A stretch of 64,000 nucleotides of DNA from contig CM037845.1 in NCBI GenBank assembly GCA_021234535.1, positions 8,858,143 to 8,922,142 on the forward strand. Reading direction: 5' to 3'. Under the pieces are notes generated by a model, which searched no databases, was not told where the DNA came from, and worked only from the letters and a program-made list of their open reading frames with translations. Each line of letters begins with the position of its first letter. The stretch's first letter is position 1. The translations under genes were made by a program, and so were the position numbers. The stretch comes from Stichopus chloronotus. Its lineage: Eukaryota; Echinodermata; Holothuroidea; Aspidochirotida; Stichopodidae. Positions 35,526 through 47,751 of this stretch are shown here, one piece after another.

Positions 35526-37854
35526 AGTTTTTTTTTTTTTTTGTGAGACTTGCTTAACCCCACCTCCCCTCCTACAAATGCTGACCATTGTATACGGGGA
35601 CATAAGCACCTAACATAGATTCATCTCATATCGTTGTGCGTCAATGTAATGTGTGCAAACTTTGTTCTCTCTCCGTTTAGTAATATTAAAGGGACTCTGC
35701 TTGAACCGTTGTGGGTGCATCCTCGAGCCATGATAGTGGGTCAGCCACGATGCCAAAAATAGGTAGTCAATTATGTTACGATTGTGTGCAATGTTATTCC
35801 ATGATGTGCCATTAGTAAAATCGAATGTAGGCCTACAAATGATACATGTTTAGTGTCCACTAGGAAACTGGCATTCTATGAGTTGTTTAAACGCTTCTCG
35901 TAAAGCTTGGTATAAATAATTGGATATGAAACCGAAATAAGCCATGCAGTGCGTATAGGTCGCGTTTAGTCCGCACAACGGACTTGTATCACCGTACCCA
36001 TGCATCAGCTCTGACTGCGTTCGTAATTTTAGGTTTGCAGAACCAGACCTCGTTCATACTAGTACTTAAGTTTTATATTTTCTTGTGATTCTGATTATTA
36101 CCTAACGTTTTTTTTTTTTTTCGGTAATTGCCGATATCGGAAAACTTGCTGCTGTCGCATAGATAGAATCAAATAGGAAATCAATATATGTATGTCTAAA
36201 GCTGGAATTTGAGTTGTACTGGCAATCGCCTAGTCATGTGCCAATGTTTTTTTTCGTCAGTGTTTCAGGGAAGAGAAAGTAGGGGAAAAAAATCACCTGT
36301 CACAAAATCTGAAAGAGAACTCATCTTTCCAGATGTTTGGATAAGAAAATTGTCTCGACATTTTGATGGCCCTGCAAAATCCATACTCTCCAAGAAAGTA
36401 TAGCAGTCAACCATCGTTACTTGAAATCACATAGACCAATGGGAATGAATAAATATTCGTTTACGCAAAAGTGGGGCTTACACACCGTTTTTTTTTTTTT
36501 TTTGTAGTTAACTGACAAATCTTCAACTCTATTCCAGCGTTCAATAAATTTGTTAACGTTTTATATTTGTAACATTTGTAGCAGTCCACATTTAGTGTGA
36601 CAGTTCATTTTGCGACAAGGGCTTGTAACAAAGGAAAATATATATATTCTTTAATAGGATGGTGAAGGATGACAAAGCCGTACAGAGTTAGTCCCACTCC
36701 ATGCATTCACCTTAAGTTTACCCACAATTTGCTGTCTCAATCCACGTTATTCCGTGTAAAAAAAAAGAGGCCTATCTCCTGACAGGACCCACAAAATTTC
36801 TGATCAATACCACAAATACAGTAGACTATGGAGTCGAAAAGATTTCAAAACTGAACTTTTTTTTACCCACTCCTGGGCAGTTAAACTTTACCATAAAACA
36901 GTTTTCGTACTCTATGTGTTGACTTCTCTGGACGATCCAGCGTCCAGAAGTTGTATATTTTAGAGAAAAGTGAGAAAATGAACTTTTTCTTTTTAAATTA
37001 AAAAATATCGTGTACTTTTACCAGCATTCATACCAGTCTATGGTATAGTTACCTCCTGCTCTGTTAGGTGAGTGAGGACTAACTGGAGGAAGTCCATGCC
37101 CATGCATAGTCCAAGAGGTCGATCACATTTCAGGTGTTTTAACAAAAGCGAGAAGTATGATTGCACAAAATGAATTTTTCAAAACGAACCCAGAATTAGC
37201 CATTTCTGGCAAAGTTTTACAATCGATGGATAAAGTGATGGGGTCAATAGATTAAAGGATATAATAAATGACAGATACGAACATAATCTAAATCGGCTAT
37301 AAGCTAGCCGTGTCAATCGTATTGATCGCACGGTACATTCACTTTACACAAGTTAGTGCAAGTATTCGACAAATGAAGATGTACTTGTTATTTAATGGAC
37401 CTCGCTCGTTTTCTGTGCAAATCATTCCTACCAGAACTGAGAGTCAACCCGACATAAATTGCTAAAAAAGAAAATAACGACCGATAAAAGTGATCTCCAC
37501 CCACGACTATGACATTAAAACCAATATATACTTACCAATCTTGCCCTCATGCAATACTCTTGGTAAATATAACAATCCTATCTTATCAATAGCAACGTCT
37601 TTATTCATTACTATTTCCGATAATGTTTAATGTTACCTCGTTCAAACTTTTTTTGCCACTATAAATACGGGAAGGCTTTTATTGCTCTGATGGGAAATTA
37701 CAGAAACGTCAAAGGAAATGACGTCAAAGGACAAACCCATGGAAGTGTAAAAAACCTAAGAAAAAAACATAAATTCACGGGCGGAGATAAAATAGGACGG
37801 TGGATAAGTTGAACAAGTTTAAAGAACTTCCACTGTTCACACATCATATATACC

Positions 37855-37935
37855 TTATAATATATAAATATATATATATGTAAATATATATATATACATA
37901 TATATATATATATTTTTTTTTGGGGGGGGGGGGGG
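37855..37935. repeat. (AT)n + T8 + G14 composite
   Basis: A TATA-type microsatellite (37855-37912) runs into a T run and then a 14-bp G run (37922-37935), directly at the 3' end of the retroelement remnant on the - strand. Confidence 0.93.
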
Positions 37936-38458
37936 TTTGCAGGCTGTGGCCTATCGGAATGTGTTTGTTGGTAGGTCTTAAAAATTTGGCGGCGACATTG
38001 GTTATTGGTTTTAACTGTTTTACTGGATAGTATAGGTTAAACCAGATTGTTTGCGTCTGTTTTTGCTTTTGCGTGGTGTAGTCTGTTCGTGTTGGTTGGT
38101 GTACTGGATGGTTTCTTTGCAACCACTGAACTTGAGGGCCTGGTTATACTAGGGTGGGGCTTCGCTGAATACGGCTTCGCTGGATAAGAACGATGATACT
38201 CGTTTCTCTATGGCGGGGGTGGAATATTTTTGACTATAGACGGAGGATGGTTGGATAGTCGGTTGATACACACTGGGCTGTCATTCGGTTTTCTGTATGG
38301 TTTGTGGGTTCCGTTGTTGAGGTCAAGGGTGACTTTGGTGGTGGATGAGACTTTGATGTTAAGACCTTGTGACTTAAAGATCTTGATGAGGTGTTTTCGG
38401 GCTCTGTCGGAATTTATTGGGCTTTCATGACTGCCAAGCCGTAATCACGGTAAAGACC
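37936..38458 (-). pseudogene. 5'-truncated reverse transcriptase remnant (YRDD/WFN family retroelement)
   Basis: Read on the - strand, three frames together give the order known from a large family of invertebrate retroelement polyproteins: GLYRDYGLAV (38458-38429), then a helical segment with KHLIKIFKSQGLNI, then a KPYRKPND motif followed by a SNHPPSIVKNIP motif, then EKRVSS followed by LSSEAVFSEA, then IWFNLYYPV and NKHIP. The catalytic box, normally YRDD, is YRDY here, so the second aspartate is lost. Stops and frameshifts occur near 38417, 38210 and 38180. Nothing upstream of the catalytic box survives, so the copy is 5'-truncated. I recognise the family but am unsure whether it is filed as Penelope-like or another non-LTR group. 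Confidence 0.85.
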
Positions 38459-39763
38459 TGGCTAAATCCAGGGTAGGGGTAATTTCGTGGAGGAGGAAAA
38501 GGCCTTACCACGGTTCTCAGATTTCAGCGCAGTCACAGGCTCCCACTTGGCATGACACAAATCATGTACAGCATCATGCATCAGCATCATGTTCGCTTTG
38601 TCGGCAGGTTTTCTCAAGCGAAACCTTTTTTATCTTCTACCGTAACCTTACATAAAAGTTTCTATTTTAACTGTGTGAAAAAAACTGTGGTGAATGACAA
38701 TCTTCACGTTTTGTACCCATTTTCATTCTGGTACAAAACTGTGACCCCATTTAGTGCACATCTATAGTTTTCAAAGCTATTGAGCTTAGTTTACTTTTCT
38801 TCGTATGCTTTTCCTTTATTAATAGTTTATAATGAATGGCTTGAGAAAAATGGAAAATCAAATGAGAGGATGGCAAAACGAAAGAAGAGAGAGGGAGAGA
38901 GGTGGAGTGAGAGGAGAATATAAGCTGCTAGCAAAAACAGAAGGTGATGATAATTACCGCACATCTGCGTATCTGCGATGTTTGGAACTCTTTGTTGTAC
39001 TCCAAACTGTCTAATTAATTGTTCGGTGATGATACTGGTAGTATGAAAAAGAATTAAACTTTGTAAAGGTCAGAGTTCCTTTGGAGTGCTTTACCTACGT
39101 ATTTTATTTACGGATTTCAAAGGTCGTTCCACAAAAGGCAAATGCCAAAATACGCACAGCCAACCTTGTCGTATGCCTCCTCAAGATTTCTCTCAAAGAA
39201 TAACGAGTACATGCACTTGACATATTTACGCCAATCACTTCCTTCAACTTTTATTTACACATCATTCGAAAAGTCATATTGTGAAGAAATCAGGGTGTGA
39301 CGTAATGTCAAAACAGTAACACCTACGAGGAAGGGCTATAAATAATACATATTTATTTATTATATAATACATATATCTTCCATTTTCCTTTATCCATTCA
39401 TAAATCCATGCGTGCTTTAATCCTTTTATTCATTCATTCATCCATCTGCTCATTCTTTCTTTGTTCTTCTCACTAGTGATGCAATAAAATCAGATCATTA
39501 TAACGCGTTATTGGTGTATTTACTTGTTAAATTCCGAAATTTATGCATTATAGTCTAATTTACCTTGTTTGCTTTCTTTCAATTTTTCCACTGTATTAGA
39601 TGTTTTCTTCTTCACGACAAGATACTACGACAATACCGTCAGACATCTCATCATTCCATACCGGGAGAGGGAACTTTTTTTTAGAGGGTTTCACCCGGAG
39701 TAGAATTTTTTTTACGTGATGCTGCAGATCGATAGACCATGGCTAAAGAAGATGAAGGTGACG

Positions 39764-39787
39764 ATGATGATGATGATGATGATGATT
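39764..39787. repeat. (GAT)n microsatellite
   Basis: Eight GAT units, the last followed by TAAGATG. Confidence 0.95.
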
Positions 39788-41836
39788 AAGATGAAAGACA
39801 TCTCCTAGCAAACAAATCAACATATCATCTGATGTAACCTTCACAGTAACCACAGCATGCGGGTATAAAGGCATCACAAACTGAGGGCAGGCCTCCACAG
39901 AGTGACGTCCAGCTTGGATGAAAACAGACACAGCGTGACACTAATAGACTTTGGATCTTATCGCGCAACAGGTCTTTACTAAAATTTAATGAGGACTAAA
40001 GGTTTTTAGTTCTCTTTTATTACCCTTAATTTTTGCGTGTGTTTATAACATAAAATGTGCTCGGAGGAAAAGTTTCAAATATTAAATTCGACCATAAAAA
40101 GTGGAAAAAATAAAAAATAATGAAGTTTCCTGTAGCGTTGATAATATCAAACTTCTTTGAAAGGTAGTTCGCGAAGTTCTTTTAAACATTACAACAAAAA
40201 CTGTAAAAATTCAGAAAGTGTTTTTTTTTTTTTTTTTTCAATAATTTCATGAATTTAGTGTACAATCTTTGTAAAAGGCTATCCAAATGCTGTCTGGGGT
40301 GGATGCAATGCCTACAGGTAGACTAATTTTCCACCAAGAGTAGGCTACGTTCATGTCTTCTGTCAATTAATATATGCCTTATGTGCGAAATATATAGCTG
40401 TGAAAAAATTCGATCGGCTGTGCCTCCGTAACCATGGTAACGTAAATACTGGACAAGATAGAGTGACAGTCAAATATGAGGGCGGGTGGGGGGGGGGGGG
40501 ACGAGGACCCGGGGTTGCATTCGTTTTGTGGGAAATCATTGGTTCTCATTTAGATAGGAACTTGAGGTAAGAACTTACACTGTCATTGAGGAAAAACTCT
40601 TGACAATTTTAGCCCTACATTGTTCCCTCTCTAAATGCAATACGTGTATGGTGCAAACGCCAAACTTCGCGCACTGTCAAACTTCGCGTACCCCTAAATT
40701 ACTGCTCGAAAGTGCAATGGCCTTTGCAGCCTGATGAAAGTTTTGACAAAGGCAACTCGTAATGACTAACAGAAAGCTAAAGCACTGTTTATGTAATCGT
40801 CCTTGCCCGATGATTAGTCAACTTTAAGATTGCATTCGCACAGGAGACGTAAATTGCAATATTCACAGCCTGCCGACCACAACGTTATCTATTCCAAATC
40901 ATGATTTTGACCATTCAATTGAATTGTTCCTGATCATTTTTGTTTACTGGTAATTGTTGTAGGTTCACGTACAGGATTTTTGTCGATTTTTTTTTTCTTC
41001 ATGCAATGATTGTCATGCTAAAGTTATGAGGTGCGCGGAGGCTTGGCGGCTTACATCGTATTTTTTAACGCAAGCATTTTGTCGGTGAAATTAATAGATT
41101 TCAAGGTGAAATCCCTACCAGATTGATTTTTAGCAATATAGCTTAGACTAGGCACATAGCATCAACTATCATGAATAAAACACGATAGCGTCATCAATTA
41201 ACCGTCCCTTGGATTTAATTAAGTGATCGGCCTTTACCCTATATTCAACGTATTTGTAGTCTAAGTTAAACATCTACCATAAATGTTTATCCAGAAGAAG
41301 TCAATCACTGATGATTTTTTCTTTATTGAAGTGTTGGTACATACGCACAAATGTCATCATCATATTTCTATATATCATCAATCATACCTAACACACGCAC
41401 CCACATAAATGCAGACACACCCACGCACACCTATACATATAGTCGAATTTCTGGGTGGGAGTAATAAGTACACACGTGATAAGTCCAGTACACGTTAACA
41501 TAAATCCTAACCCGTTGACTGATTTCTGCCACCTGCATATACATTTTCTTTTTGAAGATCGTGAGGATGGAAATGCATTCTTTTCGAGGACTTTCAACAA
41601 GTATTCTTATGTCCAGCTCAAGTCTTTTGTTGAATTGTTGATGTGTTATCAAGTATAAATAACCTCTTGCACAAATGCACCCACCTGCATGCACAAAATG
41701 TCTAAAATAATCATAAATGTCTAAACATAATCAAGTAAGTAAAATATGCTTTTTTTCCCCCTGTAATCCTAAATGGAAATTATTAGTTCATCCCACTACC
41801 TACCGGTAGTACCACGGGTAGCCTAATGCGATTTAA

Positions 41837-42034
41837 TTAGGGCATGCGCAGTGATACTGGTGACGATGGAAAGTCGTCGTCTGGCATGTTAAAGGTGATG
41901 GATCGTCTTATGAAGTTTCCTGTTACGTCAGATTCTTCTTTGTAAGTCTCCGCAGACGTGACTAATATGCGATATACTCTTTGCACGTACCTCGTGTTGT
42001 AGAAGAATACTATCATGACAATAAAGCAGTTCAT
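41837..42034 (-). CDS. Candidate small coding exon, 65 codons
   Basis: The - strand ATG at 42034-42032 opens 65 codons to a TAA at 41837. It begins MNCFIVMIVFFYN, a possible signal anchor, followed by a charged segment with YVQRVYRILVTSAE and an acidic-serine tail ending SLRMP. About 70 bp upstream on the same strand is a fair acceptor (T-run, TATGATTTCAG at about 42098). The start context is weak and no homologue is known to me, so this may be chance. Confidence 0.22.
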   Translation of the reverse strand: MNCFIVMIVFFYNTRYVQRVYRILVTSAETYKEESDVTGNFIRRSITFNMPDDDFPSSPVSLRMP

Positions 42035-44159
42035 ACGCACACGCACTTTACACACCCGCGCTACCTTGTTTGATCACTACCAATGACGTTTGCAGGACTG
42101 AAATCATACAAAAAAAAGCTTCCCTTAGAGCGCCCTCAGTTACAAGTTTGACGCAAAAAGTCGGCGTTATGACGTGGCACACTACTCAGATGTATTTGTG
42201 TATGTTTTCTTCATTTTTGTCAAATCTTACACGGGTGCATATATACGTAAAGATTGATCTGAGTATCAAAAAATACAAATTGTTGTGTTACTTTGACACA
42301 ATTTAGTCAGAGTGAACGTTGGAAATACCTCTTATCATGTCCTTTAAGTTATTACTTCCTAAAATAGATGTTTCGTGTATACATGACCTTATTTTAAACC
42401 CTCTTGGTTGACTCTGTAAGTGTGATCCCTCTCAAAACCGTAAGATCTTTAACTTGTTGTTTCCATTGAATGCGTAATAGCTGTATGTTTGGTCAATGAA
42501 ATGCTTTTTTCAGTTGCTTCTTTCAGTTCTCATATCTAAGTTTGAAATAAAATATTGATAAAAACCTTTGTCTAATTTCATCTGCTAGTGGTATTTTTTT
42601 GTTCTCAAGTCCATTTTTACCCGAGGCATAAAAAGAAGTCCATACCATATTATATTCACCGTCGCTCCAGTCTTTTCTATGCAGATGTCATATAGTTGCG
42701 TATCCCCTTGAGTGTGAATTCTTGACGTTGACTACAGTAAAGATTACTCAACGTTAGACCGGTGGAGGAATTTTCCGCCAAAAGGAAAACTTAATGTAAT
42801 ATATGAGATTTCCTACCGTTCTATCTGTTAAACAGAAGAATTTTGCCAGCGGAAGCTGTCTTAGATGTTAAATAACGCTCTGAAAGTTGGGATTCACCAA
42901 GAGCCTGAAAATGTGTAGACTCTGTAGAGTCTGCTTGGGCTGGACAGTTTCTGTTCCTAATCTTGGTTCCGCCACCTCTGAAGAAACATCCCTATATTTA
43001 CTGTGCTGCTCTTCCGGAAGAGTGTTTACTCCCCTCATTGGTCGCTGCCCTCGACGGACGGCGATCACAGGAAAACGCGATTACTAGATGAGTACATATC
43101 CTCGGTTGGGTATAAGTAGGCTGCAGCTGAAACTGAGAGGAATGTATCAAAGGAGGGGAATTCATTCGCCGAGAAAGACTTTGCAGAGTCTAGAAAATGT
43201 GTGACGTAGAACCGACAAAACCGGCAACTTTTTTTTGCTGGTGAAACTAGGGTAGCTGTTGTTGACATGGACAGAAGATATAATTACGCTATACTTAATC
43301 ACCCACCAAATCGAGTGAAGATAAGCTGCGCAATTGGCTCAAAGATATTTCTTTCCTTTATTCGTCGTTTCCAATTCAATATCATTTACGGAAGCAACGT
43401 TGTTTAAGTGAACTACTTCTTAAACAATTAGCTCGCTCAGAAAGATGCTTTGGAACGTAGATTTTATGCCGCTCACTGAGATCAAGTTCATCTCCAAGTA
43501 AGAGATCAAAACTGCAGCATCAACCCACGGTGTGAGATAAACATCACCAGCGATGTTCCAACCAGATTTCTCGGTAATACGTCACAACCGATTGATATCT
43601 AGCAGCGGTATCACACTTCGACTATTTACTTTTTGAGCATTTACTCTAAAAAAAAAATCGTTTTCCTATAAATTTTGATGTATTTGAGATATTTATTTTT
43701 AAATATTTGAGATATTTCCGAAGATTAGAACGATGACTTGCATACAAAAAATGTTTTCTTTTTAAGAGACCGGAGACGAGGTGTGGTGGTGGAGAATTCA
43801 CGAATGATGCACAATCGGTGCCCTCTACATCGCTTGCATTAACTCCCGAGAGGGCATTATAATGTCCTTTCATAACGCACAGGTTCATGGCGCTGATTAC
43901 CTGTATTCATCGATACCACACAGCGATATTTTGGTAGAAAACGAAGGACAATTTGTGTTTGTAAATGACCAGGTACATTTTTATTGAAAACGAACCCTGA
44001 GAACATAGGTGACACGATTACATGACATGGCAACAATAGCCTTATGCGATTGACAAATTACCACCATTGCTTTGTATACCACGACGTAAGATAGCGCACG
44101 AAAAAATACTGTGGATTTAAGGTTTTATTGTACTCATCCGCCGGTGGTTTAACTCTTAA

Positions 44160-44802
44160 AGGGGAAATCAGGGTTAATTTTTACAATTTATTTCACTGCA
44201 ATTCCCCACCGGTATCGTACAATGAGTTACAACTAACAAATATGATCAAGATTATCTCAAAACATGTGGACAATTCCAAGAAACTAGTCAAATTCGCAAT
44301 AAATGAAGAAGTCCGAAAGTCTGTAACATCCATATTCATCGAATCAAATATGAATATTCAATACTATCGCCTTTTCACGGTATGAGGAGGTTGGGCTTTC
44401 TATTTAGTATAGTGAACAAAACTTCAAACGAAGTCGCGGCGTGATTGAACAGCTGTATGATTTGCACATACGAGTAATTTCCAACTCTTGTTTACTCAGC
44501 ATTGCGCAATTCACGAACAGCATGGGAACCGTAAACATTCGGTTATGTCTATTCATACGTCATCTCAGTCTTACGCTGTAATTGGTCATCGTACAGAGGA
44601 GGCTGTCTTGTCGTGTACATGATAGTTTATTTTTTGTACCCGACAAATATTAAGAGTTCTCGTTCAACAGTAACTAAGGCAATAATTACCGTTTCTTCTA
44701 CCTTCAAGCACCTACCAGCGTCTCTATATTTCGGTGGACAATCAGTTTAGAAAGAAAAATCAACTAAAGGTGAATTTTCTCAGTCAAACCCTGATTTCCC
44801 CT
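44160..44802. mobile_element. TTAA-flanked non-autonomous DNA transposon (643 bp)
   Basis: Terminal inverted repeats AGGGGAAATCAGGGTT and AACCCTGATTTCCCCT are perfect over 16 bp. TTAA flanks both sides (44156-44159 and 44803-44806), the target duplication of piggyBac- and Kolobok-type transposases. The 85-codon ORF inside (44128-44385) spans the left boundary and is not a transposase. Confidence 0.82.
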
Positions 44803-44892
44803 TTAAAGTACCGTGTTTTCATCCAACGATAAAACACAGTCACTAGACTGTAATGTGCCGAAAGAAGGCGAGGATTCTTTCTACAAGCGAGA

Positions 44893-44998
44893 ATGAACAT
44901 CAAATAAATTCGTCAAATATTTCATAGATCATAAAATAAATCCATCAGATCAATCAAATTCATCACATCAAATAAATTTATCACATCATTTTTAAATC
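44893..44998. repeat. Degenerate tandem repeat (CATCAAATAAATT-like)
   Basis: Variants of CATCAAATAAATTCGTCAAA recur four or five times with unit lengths around 20-25 bp. Confidence 0.75.
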
Positions 44999-45599
44999 CA
45001 CCTGCATAAATTTAGCAAAAAAAAAAAAAAAGAAAAAAAAAGAAAAGAGATATAAACAGGTGAAAAGATACGATAGCTTTTTGTAAGTATATCAACAGTG
45101 AAACATGCTGCCTCTTTTACGAGGAAGCTGTTCCTGATACTTGTTGAATTATTCATTAGAAATGAAGACTTCTCAAGAGACTATACATGCGCTCCCGGGG
45201 TGTAGGTAGAATATTGCTGGGGGACGTGGGGGGGGGGGCTGGGACATACAAGACGAGGCCTCATCTAGAATTTTGAACAAGGGAGGGACTGAGAATTGTC
45301 GGAAGACTATATTAAACGTAGCTCCACTATTTTCCTGAATGTTAAACCTTCCTCCATGCATTATAATTTTTTCCTTGATTATAGGATGATCTGATATATT
45401 TGAAAATTTTGAAGGTTGATCTGAATTTTTTTTTAAAAAAAATTCTACTTTATCTGACGAAGACTTGAATATTTGCTTGAAATCTGAAGGCTGGAAAAAG
45501 GTAACACCGTCATCATTCCATTAATGTGGAGAGCGCTAAAAATACATTCAAGCTTGCATTTTCCTTCACCTCTTTCATTTTTTTAGCTCATATTTTTTT

Positions 45600-45669
45600 T
45601 TTGTCTACGTTATTTTTGCGCCCCTAGCTCGTCCCCTCCCTGCCCACCCCCCTTTGTTCCGCCACTGCA
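45600..45669. mobile_element. End of a 'CAGTGGCGGA..' type hAT element, - strand
   Basis: The reverse complement of 45669-45640 begins CAGTGGCGGAACAAAGGGGG, the familiar start of many hAT-type MITEs. The partner end is not obvious; a G-rich block at 45200-45240 might be its remnant. Confidence 0.45.
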
Positions 45670-46264
45670 TGTTTGGACAGTTTCCGCACTACACCATCGT
45701 TAAACTTAGCTCGGATGTCGACGTGGTCACTTAAACGTATATGATGTTACATACAGAATAGGATTGAAGCACCTTGATCCTTCTGTGATTGTCGTCGGGA
45801 GAGCAATGCGTAAAAAATATTCGATCATACTTCCAAACTCAATCTGATGTAATACTTTGGAATGTAGGTGCCATCTCTAGACTTGTATGAGCCCCACGGA
45901 TACGAGTCCAAGACCGAGTCCGAGCCAAAGACCGAGTTCAACCAATCCGAGTCCAAATCGATTCTGAGACAGGGGGACATGAAATATAAAAATCATTCTA
46001 CCGCATACATGTTGTTGTTTTTTTACCAAGGAAGAACCGATAGATACTACACCTCAATCAAGCAACAGGAATGGGATTATAGAACACATGGTTATGAATA
46101 GCTGAAGTCAGCAGTAGGCCTAATCCATAATGGCTACATATGTGTAGGCTGTATATTGCCGGTAGATAATGGTGTGCATTTGATCAAACCTGACACTCCT
46201 TTAAGAGGTATGCGACCTCAGAAAACAACTCATCTTCCATAAATTATGAATAATTTTCGTTCTT

Positions 46265-46765
46265 TATCGATGAAAGCCATATCTTAATAGCATGTTCCGA
46301 TTGGAAGTTGTAGATGTTTTAACAAAACATCTATTTCAAAATGGTCCATTGCACTTTTGGAAATCTGTGATGTCACCCATGCAGGCAGAAAGTCTTGAAT
46401 ATCCTTTGTATTTCTCAATAATCTTGACTGTCCTAAAAGAAACAATGCAATAGTTTAAGAGATGTGGCATTGATTTATACAATATCCATCTAAATCTATA
46501 ACCAATCTACATTTTCATTTTTAGTGTTAAATGTCAAGGTTAAACGGAGGCTTCAATTTTTAAAAAGAAAAACAAGGACTTCTTGCAATAATTTGCAACT
46601 GTTACATGACATTTTGGTAACCTTGAGGGAACTGGAAATCTTTCTTGACCAGGGAAAAGTCTTTCTTCAAACGGCAATATATTGAGTTAGGAACCGGAAC
46701 AAGATATTGACATTGGTGGGAAACCCCTGCAGCCAAAAATTATCCTCTTTCATTTAAAAACTCTC
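46265..46765 (+). repeat. Dispersed 0.5-kb repeat, copy B
   Basis: Collinear with 14515-14985. The best block is ACCTTGAGGGAACTGGAAAT. It is about 30 kb from copy A, same orientation. Confidence 0.82.
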
Positions 46766-47198
46766 TCAATTGTCAGTAAAGTATGCCCTTTGAAAAGTAA
46801 CTAATCTCACTTTTCATTTAATAGTATAGCCCAGACCATCCTTAAACTCCAGTCAGGAATGGAGAATGATCCATTACAATCGTACAAGGCATCTTCTCAA
46901 TAAGCAGCACCCACCCACCTGGTCCACAAAAATATTAAAGTTGTAACGCATTTTACGATAAAGTAGCTTCCAGGACAGGTTCATGAATAATTTATAATCA
47001 CGGTAAAGGAGTCCACACAGGATTTCCATAATGTGCTAAACTCGTGTCTCGAGAAAAGCCTTTTCTGCATTGTTGAACATGAGGTCATATCGAGTCATAC
47101 CATCGTGGTTAGGGTTTGTTCCTTGGATGAAATCGAACCATGTATGATATCATGTGAGGATTGGTTGTAGACGGTATGAAAGTCACGCTTAAAAAAAA

Positions 47199-47751
47199 GG
47201 ATGGTCTAGACTCAAATTTAGCTTGGATATTTTGAAAAGTAAGTTTATCCAACCATTCTGGTGAAACTTCGATTCAGTTCCCATGTGTGGTTCTCAAGAT
47301 ATTACCAGTTGAGGTTACCCCCTTTTCTACCAACTGTGAACTTGACGCAAGCAGGAGTGACATTATCTCCTCACATGGCTGAATAGTCTTTTGTTTTCTT
47401 TATCATTGAAATTATTATTTTGACCTTGATACAATAGGTGGTCAGCTGAGGTACTGGTTATGAGAAGGTCGCAAAACTCTCATACCCATCACACATTCAC
47501 ATTGTGATAGCACTAGATATCGAAGTATTAAATTTGGTGTAAATTTTAAAGAAAAACATAATATGCTTTATCAATGTGGGGAGATGACATCACTCCTGCT
47601 TGCTTCAAGTCAACTGTTGGTAATAACTGTTGCAACTTCAACTGCTCATACCTCCGGAACCACACATGGGAATTGAATGGAAGCTTCACTGTAATGGTCA
47701 GATTAACTTACTCTTCAACATATCAAAGCTATATTTGTGGCTAGACCGTCC
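47199..47751. mobile_element. Foldback element with arms of about 185 bp
   Basis: Arm 47199-47385 and the reverse complement of 47571-47751 align over their whole length at roughly three-quarters identity. Strong blocks are GGTCTAG, AGTAAGTT, CCCATGTGTGGTT, TACCAAC, and GCAAGCAGGAGTGA. Weaker pairing continues inward to about 47415/47540. No ORF of note is in the loop. It is a MITE or foldback transposon, or two inverted copies of one repeat. Confidence 0.85.

Larger units (their letters stand above)
29865..37850. other. Non-coding stretch, 8 kb
   Basis: No gene is supported. ORFs of up to 112 codons (30858-31196 - strand and 33613-33951 + strand) have no recognisable domain and overlap repeats. 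T runs and A runs are common (30069-30085, 35527-35542, 36487-36503). Short palindromes and CA tracts are listed separately. Confidence 0.5.
38460..44155. other. Non-coding stretch, 5.7 kb
   Basis: Apart from the short - strand ORF at 41837-42034, no gene is supported. It holds (ATTC)n near 39423-39445, a (GAT)n tract at 39764-39787, a 19-bp T run (40221-40239), a G tract at 40488-40500 and an AT repeat near 39340-39370. A TATAAG box at 43111 has no convincing gene behind it. Confidence 0.5.

Noticed and set aside
43111..43206. TATAAG box followed by a 20-codon ORF (MYQRRGIHS..)
   Set aside because: The ATG would fall at or before the expected start site, and nothing downstream looks coding.
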